From Clostridium sp. AM30-24 (GTDB lineage Bacteria; Bacillota; Clostridia; Lachnospirales; Lachnospiraceae): a stretch of 64,000 nucleotides of DNA. The notes beneath the pieces were generated by a model. It did not search any database, had not been told where the DNA came from, and saw nothing but the letters and a program-made list of their open reading frames with translations. Positions within the stretch are counted from its first letter, which is position 1; every line of letters starts with the position of its first letter. The stretch is taken from the NCBI RefSeq assembly GCF_003480435.1, contig NZ_QUJB01000008.1:62001-126000 (forward strand), in the 5' to 3' direction. The translations under genes were made by a program, and so were the position numbers. Positions 17,987-25,891 of the stretch are shown here, piece after piece.

Positions 17987-18304
17987 CTATAACATTTCCT
18001 TGATCGCATTTTCCAGAACTTCTTTATCCTGGAGTCCAACGCTCTTGGAAAAAACTTCTCCGTTCTTAAAAAGGATGATCGTCGGGATAGACATAACTCC
18101 GTAGCGGGCAGCAATATCACTATTCTCGTCTACGTCGAGTTTGCCGATCTTTACTTTTCCGTCGTACTCCTCAGCGAGCTCTTCGATCACCGGAGCCATC
18201 ATACGGCACGGGCCGCACCATGTCGCAAAGAAATCCACAACTACCGGGATCTCTGAGCCCAGAACATCAGCATCAAAATTTGCGCTTGTAAATACTGTTT
18301 CCAT
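17987..18304 (-). CDS. trxA: Thioredoxin
   Basis: This 105-residue cytosolic thiol-disulfide reductant carries the active-site WCGPC with Cys30 and Cys33, the preceding VVVDFFAT strand, and the cis-proline segment SIPTIILFKNG. The start METVFTSANF is chosen because AAGGAG lies eight nucleotides upstream; an ATG eleven codons earlier would bury that site inside the gene. No thioredoxin reductase is adjacent. It is followed by a strong terminator and lies about 280 nt downstream of trmB on the same strand, with a possible 45-codon gene between them. Confidence 0.95.
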   Translation of the reverse strand: METVFTSANFDADVLGSEIPVVVDFFATWCGPCRMMAPVIEELAEEYDGKVKIGKLDVDENSDIAARYGVMSIPTIILFKNGEVFSKSVGLQDKEVLENAIKEML

Positions 18305-18400
18305 ATTATTTTCTCCTTCCATAATATCCTGCTGCATTCAAAGCTTTTCCGCCGCATTCGCTTACCGCTCCGGCGGTCACAGAAAACCTCTCTGCCGCGC

Positions 18401-18538
18401 TTATTTTTTCTTTCTGCCGCAGACAACATCATTTGCCTCGTCAAAACATTTCCTGATCCGGATAATTTTCCGATTCAGTTCCATCTTGTCGCAGGTTGCC
18501 TGTGAGAGCCACCGCTTTACACATGCCCACATACTCAT
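18401..18538 (-). CDS. Possible small protein, 45 residues, cysteine-containing
   Basis: In the gap between trmB and trxA a 45-codon frame on minus begins MSMWACVKRWLS, ends CGRKKK and has four cysteines spread along a basic, helical sequence. It is in the same direction as both neighbours. The ribosome site is poor, and there is no homology I can name. It could be a chance frame. I list it because 280 bases are otherwise empty and its composition is protein-like. Confidence 0.3.
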   Translation of the reverse strand: MSMWACVKRWLSQATCDKMELNRKIIRIRKCFDEANDVVCGRKKK

Positions 18539-18585
18539 CCGGCACACGGCCTTTCCGTCATTTCATGTCTATTATATGCAGATAT

Positions 18586-19230
18586 TTATGACTTATCACG
18601 GCGGGCGGTCAGCTTACAGATCGGCTTGCCCTCCGCGGAGAACTTCGTCTCGTACTCTGTCATAACATTTCCCTCGGCCATATCACTGTGGTGAAGATCA
18701 AACGTATGGGATGTGACCTGCCATCCAGCTTCCGGGATAGATTCTAAGGAGTAGCGGAACAGATCCTGATTGTCCGTCTTGAACTCGATGATTCCGTCCG
18801 GCTGTAAGATCTTATCATACACCGCAAGGAAACGGTCTGATGTCAGGCGGCGCTTCGCATGGCGGTCCTTCGGCCACGGATCAGAAAAGTTTAAGTAGAT
18901 CCGCTCCACCTCGTCCTCCGCGAACACGTCCGCAAGCTCTAACGCATCGATTCTCATAAAATAAATATTGGAAAGCTCCAGCTCCGCGCGTTTCTGGAGT
19001 CCGCGGAGCAGGACGCTGGAATAGCGCTCGATTCCCACATAGTTGATATCCGGGTTCATCTGAGCAAGCTCCATGATGAATTTTCCTTTTCCCATTCCGA
19101 CCTCAATGCGGATCGGATTATCGTTTCCAAAAAATTCATGCCACCTTCCCTTCAGTGACTGCGGATCCTGGACCACATATGGGCTCTCAGCAATCTCTTC
19201 TTCAGCGCCTTTGATATGGCGTAATCTCAT
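18586..19230 (-). CDS. trmB: tRNA (guanine-N7-)-methyltransferase
   Basis: TrmB methylates N7 of guanosine 46 in the tRNA variable loop using S-adenosylmethionine. The 214-residue protein shows the SAM-binding IEVGMGKGKFIMELA near residue 40, NYVGIERYSSV, the family signature NFSDPWPKDRHAKRRL near residue 115, and FKTDNQDLF. An AGGAGG site precedes the ATG. It is transcribed from a roughly 330-nt intergenic region shared with a divergent membrane protein gene. Length and motif order are normal, so the assignment is firm. Confidence 0.96.
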   Translation of the reverse strand: MRLRHIKGAEEEIAESPYVVQDPQSLKGRWHEFFGNDNPIRIEVGMGKGKFIMELAQMNPDINYVGIERYSSVLLRGLQKRAELELSNIYFMRIDALELADVFAEDEVERIYLNFSDPWPKDRHAKRRLTSDRFLAVYDKILQPDGIIEFKTDNQDLFRYSLESIPEAGWQVTSHTFDLHHSDMAEGNVMTEYETKFSAEGKPICKLTARRDKS

Positions 19231-19563
19231 AATGTATTTCCTCCTGATATTGCTTGTGTCTCATTTTATCATTGAAAGCCTTATTTTGCAAGGTAACAGT
19301 GACGCGCAGAATTTTTCTTTCAATATATCTTTTGGAAACAGAAAATTCTTAAATTGTTCAAAAATTTTTCGTGCAATTTTCCTACTGTTCCAGTATAATA
19401 AAGATAATGGCTGACAAAATCGCTCTTTTCGTGTCTGCGATCGTTTCATCAGGCGCACAGCATTGCATAGAAGAAAACGGCATCTGTGAGTATCCGGCAC
19501 CTTCACCGGCACCGGATTTTCACCTTCACTCGCCGTTAAAATACATAAAACGGAGGGATTTAT
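19231..19563. other. Divergent intergenic region between trmB and the SH3-domain protein
   Basis: These 333 bases hold AT-rich divergent promoter sequence and a TATAAT box near 19395 pointing to the plus-strand gene. That is followed by a leader of about 160 nt with CCGGCACC repeats around 19494-19515. I see no gene. Confidence 0.55.
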
Positions 19564-20373
19564 ATGGCAAGAAGCGACATCCCTAACGGATGGGATAAGA
19601 TCCGTCAGAATGTTCAGGAGACCGAGCGTCTCATGGGACAGAAACAATACAACCAGTCCATGATCAAAGCAAAACAGACCGTGGAATACATGGTTAAGCT
19701 CCAGTGTGATCAGGCGGGAATCATGGAAAGCTCTATGGATTCTATGATCCGTGAGCTCTACAACAACGGCTGGATCTCAAAGTCCACCGCCGAGCACTAC
19801 TTACAGATCTACGACATCGGCACAAAAGCCGCAAAAAACGGCGATAACGGTGCCTACAACGCAAATCAGGCCTACCACGTCCTCTCACAGGAGATCTACT
19901 CCTTTGCAGACAGCGGGAAAGCCCCCCGCGGAAGACGCCCGGCCGGCAGCCGTCCCCAGCAATCCCGAAACCGCAGCGCCGGTTCCCGGCAGTCCGGAAG
20001 CGGCATGCAGCCGGCTGACCTCTTAAAATTTGTGGTTCCGATCGTTCTTGTGATCATCCTGATCATTCTGATCCGTGTCCTCACGCCGAAGAAACCGGCT
20101 ACAGAGGAGACCTCCGCACCAGTGATCACAACGGAAGCAGCAGAGACCACAGTCCCGGAGACCGAACCGGAGAGTACAGCTTCCGGCTCCTCCTACAAGA
20201 CAACAACGACCTTGAACGTCCGCAAAGAACCGTCCACCGACGCTGACCGCATCGGAAAACTGGACCCGGGCGCATCCGTTGAATATCTCCGCGACCACGA
20301 CGATACCTGGGCCGTCATCAAGTACAACGGACAGGAAGCCTATGTCGCGAAGGAATTTCTGACAGCGGAGTAA
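19564..20373 (+). CDS. Membrane protein with N-terminal HEPN-like helical domain and C-terminal SH3b domain
   Basis: The 269-residue protein has an unusual order. A helical domain of about 115 residues resembles HEPN/DUF4145-type bundles. An Arg/Gly/Ser-rich linker (about 120-155) and one transmembrane helix (about 157-178) follow, then a Thr/Glu-rich stalk and a bacterial SH3 domain (about 203-269: TTLNVRKEPSTDADRIG ... YVAKEFL). The positive-inside rule places the helical domain in the cytosol and the SH3 domain outside, where such domains often bind peptidoglycan. CGGAGG precedes the ATG. The function is unknown; a link between a cytosolic sensor and the cell wall is inference. Confidence 0.85.
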   Translation: MARSDIPNGWDKIRQNVQETERLMGQKQYNQSMIKAKQTVEYMVKLQCDQAGIMESSMDSMIRELYNNGWISKSTAEHYLQIYDIGTKAAKNGDNGAYNANQAYHVLSQEIYSFADSGKAPRGRRPAGSRPQQSRNRSAGSRQSGSGMQPADLLKFVVPIVLVIILIILIRVLTPKKPATEETSAPVITTEAAETTVPETEPESTASGSSYKTTTTLNVRKEPSTDADRIGKLDPGASVEYLRDHDDTWAVIKYNGQEAYVAKEFLTAE

Positions 20374-20420
20374 TAACTTATTGGAATATCAAATTCAAAA
20401 AAACTTTAAAGCCAATATTT

Positions 20421-20448
20421 AGGGCGGGATTCCGATAGATCCCGCCCT
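20421..20448. terminator. Hairpin between convergent genes
   Basis: AGGGCGGGAT (20421-20430) and ATCCCGCCCT (20439-20448) form a perfect 10-bp GC-rich stem between the SH3 protein gene and a convergent LysR gene. Flanking T-runs are short, but the position suits a bidirectional terminator. Confidence 0.65.
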
Positions 20449-20489
20449 ATTGCTGACTTCAGAGTTCTTTTTTCATTTATACTACATCC

Positions 20490-21404
20490 TTACACCGTCA
20501 CATCTCCCATCCCCGACGGGTCTTTCTCAAAATACTTACAGAAATAATTCACAAACTCATCCACCACCGGCTTATTTCCTGCCTCCTCAAACACCGTGAC
20601 CACCAGGTCTCTCCTGCAGTTCGGGTAACGGATCGGGATCAGGACAACACCGTGCCCCGGCTTTCCGCCCCAGGCTTTCTCCGGCCAGAAGCCGATTCCA
20701 AGCCCTGCCGCGATCAGGTTGCGCACCGACTCCGGACTGTTGCTCTCGAACACCGCCTGAGGACGGATCCCGGCTCTCCTGCAGAAATCATCGCAGATCC
20801 CGCGGAGCTGCCAGCCGTTTCCGAGACGGATAAAGTTCTCTTCCTTCACTTCCCGCAGATCGACGGTCTTATGTTTCGCAAACTTTGAATCCGGCGGCAC
20901 TGCCAGAAAAATCTCCTCCCGCAGATATTCCCGTCTTACAACGCCATCCGGAAGCTCCTGCGGATGCGGAGGCGTCACAGATATAGCGATCCTTGATTCG
21001 ATATGGATATCACAGCTCTCCGTCATCTCAAGCTGGGATACCTGAAACTGGACGTCCGGTTTCAGTGCCCGGTAAGAAATAATACTGTTCGTGATGAGGT
21101 TCGACGCAGACAGAAAATTTAAATAGATCGTCCTCTCCGATGAATAAACCGACTCCCAGAGCTCATCCTTTAGATTATCAATGGATTCCAGAATCGGCAT
21201 CAGACGTTTTTTCAGAAGTTTCCCCTGTTCATTGAGCTCGATCCGGTGATTTTTCCGGTCAAAAAGGCTTACGCCGAGCTCCGTCTCCAGACGCTTGATG
21301 GACTGGGACAATGCCGGCTGGGCGATATGCAGATCTTCTGCTGCTTTTGTCAGATTTTCATACCGCGCCGCCGTCAAAAAATACCGAAACTGCTGGATTT
21401 CCAT
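20490..21404 (-). CDS. LysR-family transcriptional regulator
   Basis: The 304-residue protein has the N-terminal LysR winged helix (MEIQQFRYFLTAARYENLTKAA ... AQPALSQSIKRLETELG) and a C-terminal periplasmic-binding-like effector domain (about 90-290). It represses or activates nearby genes in response to a small ligand that cannot be identified here. Upstream, at 21489-21508, lies a perfect 9-bp inverted repeat with ATAAC/GTTAT ends of the T-N11-A type typical of this family, 85 bp before the start. Autoregulation is therefore likely. The divergent V-type ATPase operon shares this region and may also be affected. Confidence 0.93.
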   Translation of the reverse strand: MEIQQFRYFLTAARYENLTKAAEDLHIAQPALSQSIKRLETELGVSLFDRKNHRIELNEQGKLLKKRLMPILESIDNLKDELWESVYSSERTIYLNFLSASNLITNSIISYRALKPDVQFQVSQLEMTESCDIHIESRIAISVTPPHPQELPDGVVRREYLREEIFLAVPPDSKFAKHKTVDLREVKEENFIRLGNGWQLRGICDDFCRRAGIRPQAVFESNSPESVRNLIAAGLGIGFWPEKAWGGKPGHGVVLIPIRYPNCRRDLVVTVFEEAGNKPVVDEFVNYFCKYFEKDPSGMGDVTV

Positions 21405-21488
21405 ATCATTCCCCCTTTTTCTTTCGCACCCTAACGATCGTGTTAATTTTGTGCTAATTTTTCGTTCATTTATAGCATTTTCCGATTA

Positions 21489-21508
21489 TTATAACATTCA
21501 TGTTATAA
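21489..21508. promoter_or_regulatory. LysR-type operator palindrome
   Basis: TTATAACAT (21489-21497), two bases, then ATGTTATAA (21500-21508) is a perfect 9-bp inverted repeat. It lies between the LysR gene and the V-ATPase promoter and fits the T-N11-A box of LysR regulators. Confidence 0.6.
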
Positions 21509-21527
21509 CAGCATAATTATTATATAT

Positions 21528-21557
21528 TTGAAATTCCTGATTTTCAAGCTATATTAT
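21528..21557 (+). promoter_or_regulatory. Predicted promoter of the V-ATPase operon
   Basis: TTGAAA (21528-21533), an 18-bp spacer and TATTAT (21552-21557) point into the ATPase operon. Transcription would begin near 21564, directly at the structured leader. Confidence 0.6.
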
Positions 21558-21562
21558 GATGT

Positions 21563-21640
21563 TACCGGGGTCAGACACTCAGGAAAACCTGACTTGAATT
21601 TTACCGCATAAAATTCCCGGGTATCTGGCCCCATCCCCCG
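21563..21640 (+). ncRNA. Candidate structured leader RNA (three-way junction) of the V-ATPase operon
   Basis: The predicted transcript begins with a nested fold. Closing stem: GGGGTCAGA (21567-21575) with TCTGGCCCC (21624-21632), one G-U pair. Second stem: TCAGG/CCTGA around an AAAA tetraloop (21579-21592). Third stem: GAATTTT/AAAATTC (21596-21602 and 21610-21616). All three are perfect apart from the G-U pair, so they form a compact three-way junction about 45 nt before the first start codon. A CATCC/GGATG hairpin follows near 21632-21644. I cannot match it to a known riboswitch class by eye. Confidence 0.5.
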
Positions 21641-21677
21641 GATGAGGGAAAATCCTTCTCAGAAAGGAGACAAATCA

Positions 21678-21989
21678 ATGAACAATATCATCAATCAGCT
21701 CTCCCAGATTGAAGAAAAGACTGTCGCGATCTTAGACGGCGCTGCTGACAAGAAAAAAACTCTTGCAGCAGAATATGAGGCAAAGACGAAACAGTTTGAC
21801 GAGGAGCTGAACCATGAAACCGAACTGGAGATCCAGTCCATGCGCCAGAAAATGGAGACAGAAGCCGCCGCGGAGCTTGACAGGCAGAAAACCGCCGCCG
21901 GTGACCAGATCGCCCACTTGGAACGGCATTACGAAGAAAAGCATTCCTGGTATGTGGACTCCCTCTTCCGTTCTATGACCGAGGTGTGA
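21678..21989 (+). CDS. V-type ATPase peripheral-stalk subunit (NtpF/subunit H-like)
   Basis: The 103-residue protein is almost entirely one long charged helix rich in Glu, Lys, Gln and Ala, as in the coiled-coil stalk subunit that pairs with subunit E (NtpF, also called G/H). The start MNNIINQLSQIEE has AAAGGAG eight nucleotides upstream; an earlier ATG lies before that site. It opens the ATPase operon, three nucleotides ahead of subunit C. Sequence alone would only say coiled coil; operon position makes the assignment. Confidence 0.82.
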   Translation: MNNIINQLSQIEEKTVAILDGAADKKKTLAAEYEAKTKQFDEELNHETELEIQSMRQKMETEAAAELDRQKTAAGDQIAHLERHYEEKHSWYVDSLFRSMTEV

Positions 21990-21992
21990 TCT

Positions 21993-23048
21993 ATGGGAAG
22001 TCTCATCACTTACAGTGCGATCGCTGCCAAGCTTGCCGCGATGCGCGGGCATTTCCTCACAGATGACGAGTTCTCGGTCCTCGCGGGAATGGAGAATGTG
22101 CCGGCCGCCGTCGAATACCTGAAAAGTTCTCCCGCCTACAAGGATGTTTTTTCCGGTGTCGAAAATGAGGAACTCCACAGAAGTAAGATCGAAGAGCTTT
22201 TGTGGCACTCCCTCTACGGTGATTTCTCAAGGCTTTTCCGGTTTGCAAACGGAACCCAGAGAAAATTTCTGGATCTCTACTTTCTCCATTTCGAGATCGA
22301 TGTCATGAAACGGTGTCTGAGGGACGCGGTTTCCGGAAAACGCTCAGATCTGAACTTTAAGAGCTTTGAGCCCTTCTTCCGAAAGCACTCCCACCTGGAT
22401 TTCACCGCCCTGACTGATTCAAAAGATCTGGACGAATATCTGGACAGCATTCAGAACACCCCTTATTATGGCCCATTAAAGGACTTAAAGGAGCAGGGCA
22501 TCACTTCCCTGTCTGAGTTCGAATCTGCTCTGGACACCCTGTACTTCATCCGTTTCTGGAAAAGTTTAAAAGACCAGCTCTCAAAAGACGACCGGGCGGC
22601 CATCGCCGACTGTGCCGGTGAGAAGATCGATCTTTTAAATATTGAATGGCTCGCAAGAGCGAAACGCCACTACAAATTATCTGCCGATGCCACTATGGAG
22701 CTTCTGATCCCCGTATGGCACCGTTTAAAAAAGTCTCAGGCAAGAGAGCTTGCCGAAACGCCGTCTATAGAGGAATTTGACCGGATCCTAAAGGGGACCC
22801 GCTACGGAAACCGGATCTTTCGGGCATCCGGCGAACAGCAGGAGAATCCGGAACTGCATTCCCTGTTCCGGGCGCTTTTGGATGCTGTATACAGCAAATC
22901 CGGACGGAATGATCCATATTCCGCGGCTGCGTTAAACAGCTACTTCTATTTCAAGGAAGAAGAGATCAGAAAAATCATCACCACCGTTGAGGGGATCCGT
23001 TACAGCCTTGGCAGTTCAGAAATTCTCTCCTGCCTGGCAGAAAGTTAG
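21993..23048 (+). CDS. ntpC: V-type ATPase subunit C (d-type)
   Basis: The 351-residue protein matches the helical, funnel-shaped subunit that sits on the membrane rotor ring and holds the central stalk. YSAIAAKLAAMRGHFLTDDEF near the start, FLDLYFLHFEIDVMKRCLR and the C-terminal SYFYFKEEEIRKIITTVEGIRYSL are typical of this family. It starts three nucleotides after the stalk gene and is followed 17 nt later by subunit I. The length is normal and no transmembrane helix is present, as expected. Confidence 0.92.
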   Translation: MGSLITYSAIAAKLAAMRGHFLTDDEFSVLAGMENVPAAVEYLKSSPAYKDVFSGVENEELHRSKIEELLWHSLYGDFSRLFRFANGTQRKFLDLYFLHFEIDVMKRCLRDAVSGKRSDLNFKSFEPFFRKHSHLDFTALTDSKDLDEYLDSIQNTPYYGPLKDLKEQGITSLSEFESALDTLYFIRFWKSLKDQLSKDDRAAIADCAGEKIDLLNIEWLARAKRHYKLSADATMELLIPVWHRLKKSQARELAETPSIEEFDRILKGTRYGNRIFRASGEQQENPELHSLFRALLDAVYSKSGRNDPYSAAALNSYFYFKEEEIRKIITTVEGIRYSLGSSEILSCLAES

Positions 23049-23065
23049 AAAAGGGGGTATGCTCT

Positions 23066-24994
23066 GTGATCGAAAAAATGAAATTCGTCAGCATCTCCGG
23101 GCCGAAGAACGATCTGGACCGAATGGTTAACCAGTATCTCTCCCACTATGAGATCCAGTTGGAAAACGCACTGACCGAATTAAGATCCACATCAAAATTA
23201 GAACCATATCCCGGAACCAATCCATACCGGGAGCCGCTTCAGAAAGCGCAAAAACTTCTCGCTTCCTGTCCCGGCGCAAAACCGCAGGAGATTTCCACCG
23301 GCACAATGCCTGTGGAGAACGCCATCGCGCTTGTAAATGACATGGATACGGAGCTCGCCGCCTCCGATGAGGAGCGTGAGTCCTTAAAAGCAAAAGAAAA
23401 AGAAGTCTCTTCCCTGTTGGAACAGGTACGCCTCTACGTGGAACTGGACTTCGATATTCCGGCAATTCTAAAGCTGAAGCACATCAAGTACCGGTTCGGA
23501 CGTATCAGAAAGGAAAGCTTCCCACAGCTTCAGGCATTCGCAGACCGCTCGGATGAGACGATCCTGTTCAAGTGCCATGAGTCCGACCACTATATTTCTT
23601 TGCTCTACTTCACACCGGATATCACCTCCGACCGGATCGACACCGTCTTCTCCTCCCTGCAGTTCGAGAGGATCTATCTCCCGGATGAGTACGCCGGAAC
23701 CCCGAAGACCGAGGTCGAGCGTCTGGAAAACGAGCTTGCAAGTCTGAAAGCAAAGGAGCAGGCCCTGGACGCAAAAGATTCCGAGTACCTGCTGACGAGA
23801 CAGACCGGTCTCCGGGATGCCAGTCAGGTGCTGAAATCCTATGAAGCAAACTTCAATGTTAGAAAGTATGCGGCATGCACCCACGATAAGGATCATCCGT
23901 TCTACATTCTCTGCGGCTGGATGACAAAAGCGGACGCGGAAGCTCTCCACAAGGATCTCGCAAAAGACGCAGACACCTTCTTCGTCTTAGAGGACAGCAA
24001 AGAGCACGTGACCAGCATTCCGCCCACCAAGTTAAAAAACATTCCGCTGCTGCGGCCGTTTGAGATGTTTGTAAAGATGTACGGACTTCCGTCCTACGAC
24101 GAGTTTGACCCGACGCTTCTGATCGCCATCACCTACTCCATCTTCTTCGGCTTCATGTTCGGAGATGCCGGACAGGGACTTGTCCTTCTGATCGGCGGTT
24201 TCCTGCTCTATAAGTTCAAAAAGATCGATCTGGCAGCCATCATCTCCTGCTGTGGATTCTTCTCAACGATCTTCGGATGCCTCTTCGGAAGCGTCTTCGG
24301 ATTTGAAGATGTGATCCCGGCGCTGTGGTTAAAGCCGACCGAAGCCATGACGGATCTTCCGTTTGTAGGTCGTCTGAACACCGTGTTCGTCGTTGCCATT
24401 GCTCTCGGCATGGGAGTCATCCTCTTTACGATGATCTTAAACATGATCACGAGTTTTAAGAACCATGACACCGAAAAGACCTGGTTCGATACAAACGGTC
24501 TCGCAGGCTTTGTCTTTTATTTAAGTCTTGCAGCCACCATCGTGATGTTCATGAGCGGACATACACTTCCGGCGGCAGCGGTCCTGATCATCATGTTCGT
24601 CCTGCCGCTTCTTGTGATGTTCTTTAAGGAACCGCTCACAGCAGTTCTGGAAAAGAAATCTGAGAAGATTTCCGGTGGCGTGGGAATGTTCATCACACAG
24701 GGATTTTTCGAGCTGTTTGAAGTACTCTTAAGCTACTTCTCCAACACGCTTTCCTTCGTCCGTGTGGGTGCCTTCGCAGTCAGCCACGCAGCCATGATGC
24801 AGGTCGTTTTAATGCTCGCAGGCGCGGAGTCCGGAGCACCGTCCATACCGGTCATTGTTCTCGGAAACCTGTTCGTGTGCGGCATGGAAGGCCTGATCGT
24901 CGGGATCCAGGTACTCCGTCTCGAGTACTACGAGCTGTTCAGCCGGTTCTATAAAGGAAGCGGCCGGGAATTTAAGCCGTTCTACGAGAAATAA
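23066..24994 (+). CDS. ntpI: V-type ATPase subunit I (membrane stator, a-type)
   Basis: This 642-residue subunit carries the half-channels for the transported ion. The first 330 residues are cytosolic and helical. The second half has about seven or eight transmembrane helices, beginning at LLIAITYSIFFGFMFGDAGQGL, the family signature near residue 355, and including the helix with the essential arginine near FSNTLSFVRVGAFAVSHAAM (about residue 560). It may start at GTG; an AAGGGGG site lies upstream. It is followed by subunit K. The combination is diagnostic. Confidence 0.95.
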   Translation: MIEKMKFVSISGPKNDLDRMVNQYLSHYEIQLENALTELRSTSKLEPYPGTNPYREPLQKAQKLLASCPGAKPQEISTGTMPVENAIALVNDMDTELAASDEERESLKAKEKEVSSLLEQVRLYVELDFDIPAILKLKHIKYRFGRIRKESFPQLQAFADRSDETILFKCHESDHYISLLYFTPDITSDRIDTVFSSLQFERIYLPDEYAGTPKTEVERLENELASLKAKEQALDAKDSEYLLTRQTGLRDASQVLKSYEANFNVRKYAACTHDKDHPFYILCGWMTKADAEALHKDLAKDADTFFVLEDSKEHVTSIPPTKLKNIPLLRPFEMFVKMYGLPSYDEFDPTLLIAITYSIFFGFMFGDAGQGLVLLIGGFLLYKFKKIDLAAIISCCGFFSTIFGCLFGSVFGFEDVIPALWLKPTEAMTDLPFVGRLNTVFVVAIALGMGVILFTMILNMITSFKNHDTEKTWFDTNGLAGFVFYLSLAATIVMFMSGHTLPAAAVLIIMFVLPLLVMFFKEPLTAVLEKKSEKISGGVGMFITQGFFELFEVLLSYFSNTLSFVRVGAFAVSHAAMMQVVLMLAGAESGAPSIPVIVLGNLFVCGMEGLIVGIQVLRLEYYELFSRFYKGSGREFKPFYEK

Positions 24995-25033
24995 AAATAA
25001 ATGGTAAAATACAGATTTTAGGAGGTCATCGTC

Positions 25034-25465
25034 ATGACAATCGCAGTAAAACTTCTTTTAACCGTTGCACTTATCTTCAGCATTGTAGTCCCCTTCGGAG
25101 CTTTCGCCGCAGGTGAAAAGACGAAAGGACGCTATAAAACAGCCCTCGCGGCAAACACCGTAATGTTCTTCGGAACCATGCTCTTCGCCGTTTGCGTACT
25201 CTTTGGCGGCACTGCATTCGCAGCCGAGTCCACAGCTGCAGCCGGCGGCATCTCCACCGGTATGGGCTACATCGCAGCTGCTCTTTCCACCGGCCTTTCC
25301 TGTATCGGCGGTGGCGTTGCCGTTTCCGCGGCAGCATCCGCAGCCCTTGGCGCTATCAGTGAGGATTCCTCCATTCTTGGTAAATCTCTTATCTTCGTAG
25401 GTCTTGCCGAAGGTGTCTGCCTGTACGGACTTATCATCTCCTTCATGATCATCGGTAAACTTTAA
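25034..25465 (+). CDS. ntpK: V-type ATPase subunit K (rotor-ring proteolipid)
   Basis: The 143-residue hydrophobic protein has four predicted transmembrane helices, that is, two fused hairpins. The ion-binding glutamate is in the last helix (GLAEGVCLYGLIISF). The first hairpin has no membrane-embedded acidic residue, so each protomer offers one ion site, as in other V-type rings. The third helix reads LSTGLSCIGGGVAVSAAAS and lacks the glutamine that helps bind sodium in Enterococcus hirae NtpK. That hints at proton rather than sodium coupling. AGGAGG precedes the ATG. Confidence 0.94.
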   Translation: MTIAVKLLLTVALIFSIVVPFGAFAAGEKTKGRYKTALAANTVMFFGTMLFAVCVLFGGTAFAAESTAAAGGISTGMGYIAAALSTGLSCIGGGVAVSAAASAALGAISEDSSILGKSLIFVGLAEGVCLYGLIISFMIIGKL

Positions 25466-25498
25466 TGCATGAACTATTACCAGGAATGGAGACCGGCT

Positions 25499-25807
25499 AT
25501 GAGAATGTATTTGATCAGCGACAACACTGACACGCTGACCGGCATGCGGCTGGCGGGCGTGGATGGTGTGATCGCGAAAGAAAAGGGAACGCTGGAAACG
25601 GCGTTGAACGAAGTGTTAAAAGACAAAAATATTGGGATCATTCTGCTCACTGAAACGCTCGGAAAGATGTATCCGGAGCTGGTTAAGACAGTACGCACAG
25701 AACATAAAAAGCCGCTTCTCATCGAAATCCCGGACCGCCACGGAACAGGACGTCGGCCCGATTTCATCACGGCATATGTAAATGACGCGATCGGACTGAA
25801 GTTATAG
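25499..25807 (+). CDS. V-type ATPase subunit F (central stalk, NtpG-type)
   Basis: The 102-residue product has the Rossmann-like fold of the small central-shaft subunit. MYLISDNTDTLTGMRLAGVDG at the start and IGIILLTETLGKMYPE in the middle are family patterns. The start MRMYLISD has GGAG seven nucleotides upstream; a frame-extending ATG ten codons earlier lies close to subunit K without a good site. It is followed by a 10-bp hairpin (25816-25858) before subunit E. Confidence 0.9.
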   Translation: MRMYLISDNTDTLTGMRLAGVDGVIAKEKGTLETALNEVLKDKNIGIILLTETLGKMYPELVKTVRTEHKKPLLIEIPDRHGTGRRPDFITAYVNDAIGLKL

Positions 25808-25815
25808 TGTGCACA

Positions 25816-25858
25816 CAGCGGTTCCGTCCGCAGGCAACAGCGATCCCCGGAACCGCTG
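25816..25858 (+). other. Intra-operon hairpin between ATPase subunits F and E
   Basis: CAGCGGTTCC (25816-25825) and GGAACCGCTG (25849-25858) form a perfect 10-bp stem with no T-run. It may tune transcript stability or relative expression within the ATPase operon. Confidence 0.5.
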
Positions 25859-25891
25859 CAGATCGATATTGAAATCAAGGAGGTGGCTGCT

